Source: Cladosporium sp. IMV 00045
Lineage: Eukaryota; Ascomycota; Dothideomycetes; Cladosporiales; Cladosporiaceae
Direction of reading: 5' to 3'
Length of the DNA stretch: 64,000 nucleotides
NCBI GenBank assembly: GCA_001931905.2
Contig: MSJI02000769.1
Coordinates: forward strand, 62,001-126,000
The position numbers were made by a program, and so were the translations under genes. The notes beneath the pieces were generated by a model that was not told the origin of the DNA, did not search any database, and saw nothing but the letters and a program-made list of their open reading frames with translations. Positions 56,749-64,000 of the stretch are shown one piece after another (within the stretch, counting starts at the first letter, position 1; each line of letters starts with the position of its first letter).

Positions 56749-57192
56749 TGATGTCGATGGCGGCGTTGGGATGCTGTTCTGTATGACTATGTTCCATGTA
56801 TGAATAACCAGCTCGGTGTCGCAGATGCTGCTACTACTACGAGTATCCCGCTTGATCAATGTGCACCTTCGCTTGGTGTTCCCCATCAGAAATCTTGTCG
56901 CAGTCCTGTCGTGATATTTGATATGCCCACTCGAAGAACCCACAGACAATGGGATGTAGCAACCATCCGGACATTACAGGACCACACCAATGATTATTGA
57001 AGGCCAACGAGAACGACTGCAAAGCATCCAAACCGAAACGCATGCACCGAAATCCGGACCACAACGACAACAATACTACCGCCCACCTCCCGCCCCTGGT
57101 AGCATTCAAAGCCACAGTCGCAAAACCGATATTGGGCAGCTTCGTCTTTCATCAAGGCAGGCGCATCTCGAAAAATTTCCGCCTTTTGATCC

Positions 57193-57287
57193 ATTCACTT
57201 ACAACCATCAAATGTCGATTTTCGATTTCTAAGAAGGAGCGAGAAAGCTTGGGCCAGCGTCACATGCGTCAGGAGATGTTAGTGAAT
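57193..57287 (-). repeat. ~100-bp dispersed element, copy F (reverse)
   Basis: On the plus strand it runs from ATTCACTTACA to TGTTAGTGAAT. The core AAGGAGCGAGAAAGCTTGG is the complement of the core in copies A-E. Confidence 0.85.
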
Positions 57288-57641
57288 TGTGCGGGTGTCA
57301 ATGAAATGCGAGGTTGTATATCAAGTTCCTACGTACGCATTATCGGAACGTTCTTCTTGACCTAGCATCTTATACGACCATTCTTTCGGGGCAATAACAA
57401 TACGAATTGGTTCAACTAGATGGCATTGCTCGCTGGCACGGCATAAGGCAGTAGCCTCCGGCGCCTCATCAAGGCGATTCAGCGTGACACAGTACATTGT
57501 CTATTAGACTATTTGTCTGTGGAAGTGATCGGAGAGTTGCCCATGGCTGATATATCACCAGAGGCAACAGGATTCTAGTCAGCGTAGCGGTGCCGACTGT
57601 ATAAGGAGATAGGGGGTGGGAGTGAGTCCCCGCCCCGAGTT

Positions 57642-57744
57642 CTCTCACATGCGAAACATCAAATGTCGACTTGAGATTTCCGAATTGGGAAGGAGCAGAA
57701 AAGCTCAGACCACTGTCACATGCCATTATGGAATGTTTGTGAAT
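57642..57744 (-). repeat. ~100-bp dispersed element, copy G (reverse, variant end)
   Basis: On the plus strand it starts CTCTCACATGCGAAACATC, the variant end of copy A. It contains CGAATTGGGAAGGAGC and ends TGTTTGTGAAT. Confidence 0.8.
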
Positions 57745-58474
57745 TTCTAGATGCAAGTGATGTAGTAAGGCAAGATAGACCAAAAACTTCAAACAATGAA
57801 TCCAGAGACGCGGATGTGCCACATATCAGGTCTCACTAACTATTGGGTCTGATCCATGCATAGTGGCAGCGGTTCGCCTTATTCGGGCTTTTGCTCTGCG
57901 AAGAACAAATATAATCCCGTCCTTTGATGGTGAAAAGCAGTTATACTGACCGGACATCTCAATTCTGATTCTACATGTAAGAGTTCAAGATCATTGCATC
58001 CTTCGTTTCAATGACTTTTTGTGAAGTCCGGTTCTCCAAGCATAGGCGTGCGGGGGAGACCAATTTGCATACACCACTTCGTCGCATCTTCTTTCACCAT
58101 CCTACCAACGCATCATGATCTGACCATACGATGTTGGGTTGTCTTCAGATCATTGATTACGACTGATTTCTGTCTCCTTTTGATGCTGCGACCCCTAATC
58201 AAACTTGTCATTAATCCCTCCATTCCCGGATGTGTGTCGCCACAAAAGTTGCGCGTACCTCGCCTGCTGGTTCCGTGAGCGAGGAATGAACACAGGCACA
58301 ACATGTTTTATGTGATGGTTGTTGATACTGTCAGCGATAATATCTGCTTTTGTCACTCCTCCAAAGCACTAAGTTGATTTTGGCCGTGAACATACCGCCG
58401 AATGCCTCACGAACAATCCATCATCAACTCCGACTCAGCCATTTTCGAAATCACCAACACATAGATAGGCAGGA

Positions 58475-59515
58475 ATGGATCAATCAACCCCAGGACCCTC
58501 CTTCTCCTCCCGCCTCAAGACCTTCGAAAACCAATGGCCAGACCACCAAACGACCGCCCGCCAGCTGGCAGCTTTAGGCCACGTCTGCGACCGCCCACCC
58601 TTGGAGTCCCTCGAAGAAGGCTCACGCTGCATTTCCTGCGGCCTCTTCATCCCGAAAGAAGGCAGCGTGCGAGCCCTCGAAGGTCCACTCAACACTGTCC
58701 CCGCTACCCCATTTCACAACCCCAAATGCATCCGCCTTCAACTCCGCATCCCTATCAACACCCAGTCCACAGCCATCGACTACGCCTCCCTCGTCAACCG
58801 CTGGAATCAACGCCGCAGCGCCGCTGCCCTACCACCCCAGCCGACGGACACCCGCCATCCTTCCAAACCCTCACAAACAGGCTCGCCCCTCATGAAGCTA
58901 CCTCCCGAACTCCGCCTCCAAATCTACTTCTACATCCTTCCCACTCTTCCCTCCGAAACTGAGCTCACTTCCCTCAACCGGGACTCCTCACGCATCATCC
59001 GCACACACACAGGCGTCCCCATCCCCATCGCGCCTCGCGGCAACGTGAAATCCAAACTCACCCTCCTGCAAACCTGCAAAACCCTGCACTTCGAAGCGCT
59101 CGACTACATGTACGCCCAAACCACCTTCCGTGTCAATACGACGCGCGACCTCTACCTCTTCCTCCGCACTGTCGGGCCCGCAGGCCGAGCGGCGCTGCGA
59201 GCTGTGGACGTGACGTGCGGACAGAGGGAGGATGCTGTGGCGTTCGCGCTGCTGGGAGCCTGTGGTGGGATGGGGAAGCTGGTGATTCGCTTGGCGAGGG
59301 GACAATTGCTGCCGAAAGGGGCGGCGCTTTGGGTCACGGAGGGGATGGGGAGTTTGTTGGCGCTTAGGGGGCTAGAGGAGGTGAGGTTTGGGGAGTGTTG
59401 TGGGGTGGTCGGGGTTGATCTGGGTGAGGGAATGGAGGGGGCGGAAATTATTAGACGGGAGGTCATGAGGGGGAGGGGGGAGGTGGGTGTTGGATTTGAG
59501 GAGTTGGATTTGTGA
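58475..59515 (+). CDS. BIR-like zinc module fused to a 2EXR/F-box-like domain
   Basis: Intronless ORF of 346 aa. Residues ~13-90 resemble a baculoviral-IAP-repeat (BIR) fold: RLKTFENQWP, then ARQLAALGHV, then Cys52-x2-Cys55, His81 and Cys85. The spacing between Cys55 and His81 (25 residues) and His81-x3-Cys85 differ from the standard BIR, so the match is partial. Residues from ~140 contain MKLPPELRLQIYFYIL and, after an insert, LLQTCKTLHFEALDYMY. These are typical of fungal 2EXR or F-box-like proteins. The C-terminal third is Gly/Glu/Arg-rich. Function is unknown; a protein-interaction or ubiquitin-linked role is a guess. Confidence 0.72.
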   Translation: MDQSTPGPSFSSRLKTFENQWPDHQTTARQLAALGHVCDRPPLESLEEGSRCISCGLFIPKEGSVRALEGPLNTVPATPFHNPKCIRLQLRIPINTQSTAIDYASLVNRWNQRRSAAALPPQPTDTRHPSKPSQTGSPLMKLPPELRLQIYFYILPTLPSETELTSLNRDSSRIIRTHTGVPIPIAPRGNVKSKLTLLQTCKTLHFEALDYMYAQTTFRVNTTRDLYLFLRTVGPAGRAALRAVDVTCGQREDAVAFALLGACGGMGKLVIRLARGQLLPKGAALWVTEGMGSLLALRGLEEVRFGECCGVVGVDLGEGMEGAEIIRREVMRGRGEVGVGFEELDL

Positions 59516-59669
59516 GGTGGTATGAGAGGTGTTGTTTGTCGGTTGGACTAGGAAAGTATTTTGTTTTACGTGATCATTATGAAGAATTAATGCTGGCTTG
59601 CTGAATAACGCTGGCTAAATGCCGATACGGGAAGAAGAAAAGACGAATCCAAGCAGTGAGATCACATTC

Positions 59670-61273
59670 TCACGCCTTCGCCATCCCGCTCAGCAGAACC
59701 AACAAACCATAAGCGCCGGGGTCAGGCACGCCCTGCGTCGCGCTCTCGTCCAAATAAGTGCTACGGCCCAACTTGGCCTCCATCTTCTTCGTACCATCCA
59801 CGCCCTCGCTAGCCTTCGCGATCGCCTGATCAACATCCCCCGTCGAATTGAGCGTGTCGACGAAAGGAATCAGCGCATCCATCATCGTACGATCACCCAG
59901 TCTAGCACGCGTGTACTTCAACAACTGCTCCAGAGCGCCCTTCAGCGCGCCTGGAACGCTCGACTCGCTCGCCAGCGAAGCCGCAAGCGCCGTGAGGAAA
60001 ATGCAGTACAGCGCGCCAGAGGTGCCGCCCATGTTGACTTCGAGGTCGTGCACGAGCGCGGCCACCGTCTCCGGCAGGCGGGCGAGGTCCTTGCCGTCAA
60101 TGAAAGCGAGCACTTGCTTGGCGCCGTCACGCAGCGTGTAGCCGCAGTCGCCGTCGCCGACGATCGTGTCGTATTCGGTGATCGTGGGCTCTTCTTTGAT
60201 GACTGCGTTGCAGCCGGCTACGATGCGCTGGCGGACTTGGGAGTCGTCGAATTTGATCTGTGAGGCGGAGGGGGAGAGGGTTTTGGAGAGGGGAGTGCCG
60301 TTTGCGCCGTTGGTTGTTGTGTCTGCTTGCGGTTTGGGTTGAGGTGAGAGGTCGTGTGTGGGCACTGGGCAGACGGAGATGGCGAGGCCGCGGGCGGACT
60401 TTTCGTGGTTCAGGATTGTTGAGTGCGAGAGGCGGAAGGGGATGTTTTGAGAGTCTGGTAGAGATTGTTAGTCTGGTATTCCCTGTAAGCATGGCAAATA
60501 AATAGCTTACGGCAGTAGTCTGCGATTTCCTTCGCAAGAATGTAGTTCTCAAGTCGGCTCAAACCATTGATATCAGAGTAGTGAATGGAATAAGTGACCT
60601 GTCCGTTCTGAGAACCTTGCGACTTAAGAACGTTTCCAAGCTCTTTCTCAATCGTCGCTTTTACACTCTCATAGCTGCTCGATTTGCCATCCGCACCCAA
60701 GAGAGCCGGCTTGCCACCAGCCTTCTCAGCAGCAAAAGTCGAAACCGCAACCGTCGCACTCTTAGCGAACACCTTCACCAAATCGGTAGTCTGATGAATA
60801 GAAGTCCTGCAAGACTCTGTGGCATTGCCCAGCAAATGCAGCAGGTGATCCAGCTCGAGCTCGCCGGTAGCTTCTACTTCAACAACATCAGAACCATGGA
60901 CCTGCACATTCCGGCTTTTGCCAGAACGCACAACCACAAGCCCCTGCTTCTCCGCCGCGCCCACTGTCTGCAGAGCATGCTTAATATCCGGAATGGCGAG
61001 GACGCCCGCGCCGGCCTTCTCGGTGACGATGGCGGTGACGCGCTTCTCGTCCAGCAGCTTGGAGGAGAAATTTCCCAGGCCGCCCACGGCGGCGATGTTA
61101 ACGTATTTGCTCTGCGCCAGCGCTTGGTCGACGAGGATGTGCTGGCCCTTGGCGGTCTGGACTTGTCGCACCGTCGGCCGGATCAGAGGGTAGAGATCGT
61201 TCCAGCGGTGCGGGTTTTGGAGGTCGAGGGTTTCGGCCGGGAAGGGGATCGTTTGGTCGACAACGACGGCCAT
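59670..61273 (-). CDS. Dihydroxyacetone-kinase-family protein with degenerate DhaK half
   Basis: Two exons, 61273-60511 and 60454-59670 (56-nt intron with ACTAAC branch, acceptor TACCAG), 515 aa. The C-terminal DhaL domain is intact: GDGDCGYTL at ~354 for Mg-ATP and MGGTSGALY at ~396. The N-terminal ~290 residues align by pattern with DhaK but are strongly changed. The GGGSGHEP loop reads VGGLGNFS (63-70), losing the usual His. The region that should carry the His that binds the substrate covalently (about 165-180) has no His. The last DhaK strand, SIHYSDINGLSRLENY, fits. Usual fungal Dak proteins are ~580-590 aa. Classical dihydroxyacetone phosphorylation is doubtful. Divergent from the OsmC-like gene. 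Confidence 0.85.
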
Positions 61274-62134
61274 GTTTGCGGTGTTGTTTGTGGTTTGGGA
61301 AAGGTGGGAGAATGGAAGATGGGCGAGAGAGAAGGAAATCGCGTAAAGAAAGAAGATGTCTCTCTATTCTACTTGCTTACCTGGCCTGGCCCATGAGCTG
61401 GAAGGCGTTCCATTCGGTTTTCCTGGTTCGTTCGGGCTACCCTTGGCCTTCGCCGGGTTCTGTCGAACGGCCTACTACATACAGTGATGCGCGTGCATTC
61501 TGCTGCGGGGTCTTGAGGGTCTCTCGGTCTCTTGAGAGGTGGGACAAGCAAAGGACTTTCGCTGTCGGAGTCCAGAGCTCTGAGAGGGTCTCAGACGATC
61601 AGGCAATCCCGGTCCCAAAGAGGTAATCCGGCCAGCAACAACTGCATCACAGCAGGGCGGTGGAGGAGGCCTTCTGGGCAGATTTTTTCTCTTTGAAAAA
61701 GGCACAGACACGAACGAGTGCTATTTTCGATCAGAGTCTGGATTCTTGGAAGTCCTTGTTTCTCTTCTCTCTCAAGTCGACCACCTTCCACTTTCAATGC
61801 GTCGACACCGAGCAACATCATCCATGCACATCAGTCGCGGGGTAAAATGGCGGGGTGGTCGGTTGAATGGCCTGGGGTAATGGATGGACAGGACGGTATT
61901 TCACCATGAGCCGGTATAAGAATGGCTAGGAATATTCGTCGATTGAACTGCTCAAGAGTTCCTTAAGGACATAACTCAATAGCCAGACAGTTACGACGAA
62001 CACAATCACCGTTCAATTGACCTCAACGGGGCAGACACGATCACACGAGCAACGCCAACATATACATCAAGCACATCACATCAAAGCGGCATCAACAAGA
62101 AACCGTCCCATCCTAACCCATTCCATCCTTGAAA
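61274..62134. promoter_or_regulatory. Divergent intergenic region, Dak-like gene / OsmC-like gene
   Basis: 861 bp with both promoters. No gene or clear site seen. Confidence 0.5.
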
Positions 62135-62722
62135 ATGACCACCCCAACCCTCCGCGAAAAGCAAGCTCCCCTCAAAGCCTCCTACAAGTCCGACCCCTCC
62201 TCCGCCCTCGTCACCCTGCACTCCAGCGGCACGCTCGACTCCAGCAACATAACCTGCAAGCTCAGCACCGGCCAAGCAGCACACGCAGCATCGCAGAAAA
62301 TCGCCGGCCTGCACCCCAAAGCCGGCGGCTCCGACCCTCTCGTGTCCGGCGAGCTGTGCAGCGGCGACATGCTGCTGGAAGCGCTCGTGGCGTGCGCGGG
62401 CGTGACGCTCAAAGCTGTCGCGACGGCGTTGGAAATCCCGATCGTGAGCGGGACGGTGAGGGCGGAGGGGGATTTGGATTTTAAGGGCACGATGGGGGTT
62501 GATAGGGAGGCGCCGGTGGGGTTCATGGCGATTCGGTTGGGGTTTGACTTGGTGTTTGATGGGGAGGTGGGGGAGGAGAAGGTGAGGAAGTTGGGGCAGT
62601 TGACGGAGAGGTATTGTGTTGTTTTGCAGACTATTAAGAGGAAGCCGGGGTTGGAGGTCAGTTTGAAGGGGAGGCAGGGGGGAGGGGATGGGAGGACTGT
62701 TGAGTGGGAGGAGAAGAGTTGA
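62135..62722 (+). CDS. OsmC/Ohr-like peroxide-handling protein
   Basis: Member of the OsmC family, thiol-dependent organic peroxide reductases. Intronless, 195 aa from the ATG at 62135-62137. Cys87 in LLEALVACAGVTLKA and Cys161 in TERYCVVLQTIK sit where the two reactive cysteines of the family lie. SGELCSGDMLLEAL and ALEIPIVSGTVRAEGDLD match the usual helix and strand pattern. No signal peptide. It is divergent from the Dak-like gene. Strong codon change along the gene (C-ending codons early, G/T-rich later) is also seen in neighbours such as the 2EXR-like gene. Confidence 0.9.
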   Translation: MTTPTLREKQAPLKASYKSDPSSALVTLHSSGTLDSSNITCKLSTGQAAHAASQKIAGLHPKAGGSDPLVSGELCSGDMLLEALVACAGVTLKAVATALEIPIVSGTVRAEGDLDFKGTMGVDREAPVGFMAIRLGFDLVFDGEVGEEKVRKLGQLTERYCVVLQTIKRKPGLEVSLKGRQGGGDGRTVEWEEKS

Positions 62723-64000
62723 TGGGGTGTGGTGTTGATGTGTTGATGTGTTGAAGTGTCGTGAGGTGATATGGGTGGTGGTATAGTGAAAGTGATACTT
62801 GTGAGACGAGAGGTCTTGAGTATTGGAATTGTGTGACTTTTTTTGTTTGTCGAAAGCAATGGTGTCCGTTTCAAGCCTGACCGTCTTTTGTGAGTGTCAC
62901 CTTGAGAGCCATAGAGGAAGAAGAACTGCCAGCAAGGGACTGAATAGTGATCGTGTCTGTTATCCGATCTGAGATGTTTTATGCAAGAGCATGCACAAGC
63001 GATAAGACAAACATCGTCAGCGCCTCCACTTACCCGTAACGCTCGCCGGGGTGGTTGAACGTAGAACACAGCAGAAGAGAGAAGCCCGTCTCGAGCCCGC
63101 CATCGGCCATCGACCGAAGTGTCTCCCGGTTCAATTCCGGCTGAACACAAATCGATCCCGGGTCGGAATGCGCAAGCGGCCGTGAAACAATAGGCGCCGC
63201 TAAAAAGTCGAGAAAGGCCTTGGGACTTTAGGCGCTTGGGCCGATGTTGTTGTGTTGGCCACGCACGACTAACTAGCTACTTTGTCGCAATCGAACCTGG
63301 GATGAATATTCGCTTAGCACGCCTGATGCGGAATGTCAATAGCCGCTCGCACTTTTCGCCTCCCAGAACATGGATTTGGAACCATTCTGGAATCGACGCG
63401 CACGTGAGAGACCCACGTAGGATACGAACCCTGATGAGCATGTTTATGTATAACACAAAATAAAGCTTCAACCGCGAAAAGGATGCCGCATTGCCGTTGT
63501 GGGCGGGATGGAGAACCTCAGGATCCCTCCTTCACCAAAGATGGGCGGCGGCGAGGGCGGCTCGCGCCTTGGAGTGCGTGTACCCACCGCATGCAGCATC
63601 CTTCGCGACGCGAAGAGGGCGACAGAGAACGACGACAGGGAAGCTCTAGCGATGCACAAGCGGCTATTGCTTGGTGGTGCAGGCGGCCGCTGCGGGATTG
63701 CAATCGCGAGGTACCCTGTGTACATCATCGCAACAGAGGGCAGGGATGTGACTTAACACACTCGAGCACCGGCCATCTGCACGACCAATATCAGAGATGC
63801 CCTCTAGTCTTGGATGATGCCTTGTCGACTGTTGTTCGACCACTACTCGCCGTGTTCATCTGCCGAGCAAGGGTCTCGTATGCTTTCGGCTTCACCATAC
63901 GATAGCACAAGAGGTCCGAGTGGCAGCATCAGAGGAATGGCCCATGGATGAGATGCGAATATGCTTTACCACAACGGTACGGCCTCCGGCTTCAGAGGGC
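62723..64000. other. Right-edge flank, no gene supported
   Basis: About 1.28 kb to the window edge. Overlapping ORFs on both strands at 63483-63905 sit in a CG-rich patch and look like chance. A few T-arm-like strings (near 63127, 63290 and 63410) do not fold into a tRNA by hand. Confidence 0.45.

Larger units (their letters stand above)
56749..58474. other. Intergenic with two repeat copies
   Basis: About 1.7 kb without a gene I can support. It contains copies F and G of the ~100-bp element, both in reverse orientation relative to the 29-31 kb copies. Confidence 0.6.

Noticed and set aside
63037..63150. tRNA-like string with CCCGGTTCAATTCCGG
   Set aside because: The T-arm pairs over only four bases, and no 5' acceptor strand matching TGAACAC is found upstream. 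No tRNA could be folded by hand.
63280..63430. Three T-arm-like strings on the minus strand
   Set aside because: None has a matching stem, D-arm and anticodon arm. They may be chance or long-dead tRNA fragments.
63483..63905. Overlapping ORFs on both strands near the right edge
   Set aside because: They lie in a CG-rich patch and overlap each other in several frames. No family feature was seen.

Overview
The window looks like nuclear DNA of a filamentous ascomycete, most likely a Dothideomycete-type mould. Genes are compact and well spaced. They carry short GT-AG introns of about 48-115 nt, often with CTAAC/CTAAT branch sites. Many families are typical of such fungi: L-arabinitol dehydrogenase, Rkm5, Nur1, a fungal rhodopsin-domain membrane protein, BBE-like oxidases, DHA1/DHA2 transporters and a Clr5-ankyrin protein. 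The class is an inference; no rDNA or tRNA that I can defend is present. All exon limits were worked out by hand from reading frame, splice signals and family knowledge.

Layout. 1-12.2 kb: isocitrate lyase (running off the left edge), a DHA1 transporter, a thiol methyltransferase divergent from a second MFS transporter, a broken astacin-like metallopeptidase and an unknown gene. 13-17 kb: a secreted, repeat-rich unknown protein and a rhodopsin-domain membrane protein. 18.3-26.2 kb: a BBE-type FAD oxidase, an epoxide hydrolase, a DHA2 efflux pump and an SDR, which together resemble a small tailoring/detoxification cluster without a backbone synthase. 26.5-28.8 kb: a tiny three-exon complex I subunit (9.5 kDa) divergent from the oligosaccharyltransferase subunit WBP1/OST48. 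28.8-31.1 kb: no intact gene, but five copies of a ~100-bp element with inverted ends; two more copies lie inverted at 57.2-57.7 kb.

31-48.8 kb: a tail-anchored protein, an atypical kinase with a polyacidic tail, a 3.4-kb gene-poor stretch, RKM5 divergent from V-ATPase subunit F, an ML/NPC2-type lipid carrier, an HSL-type esterase, L-arabinitol 4-dehydrogenase, a predicted GPI-anchored Cys/His-rich protein made of two duplicated modules, and a small membrane protein. 49.5-64 kb: a Clr5-ankyrin gene with three frameshifts, a secreted L-amino-acid oxidase, NUR1, a BIR-like/2EXR-like protein, a Dak-family protein with a degenerate DhaK half and intact DhaL half, and an OsmC-like protein.

Items most worth following up are the ~100-bp repeat family, the Dak-like protein that lacks the usual DhaK histidines, the duplicated Cys/His surface protein, the BIR-like protein, and four one-base frame breaks plus one nonsense codon that are either pseudogenes or assembly errors. 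Most of the rest is ordinary core or accessory fungal metabolism.
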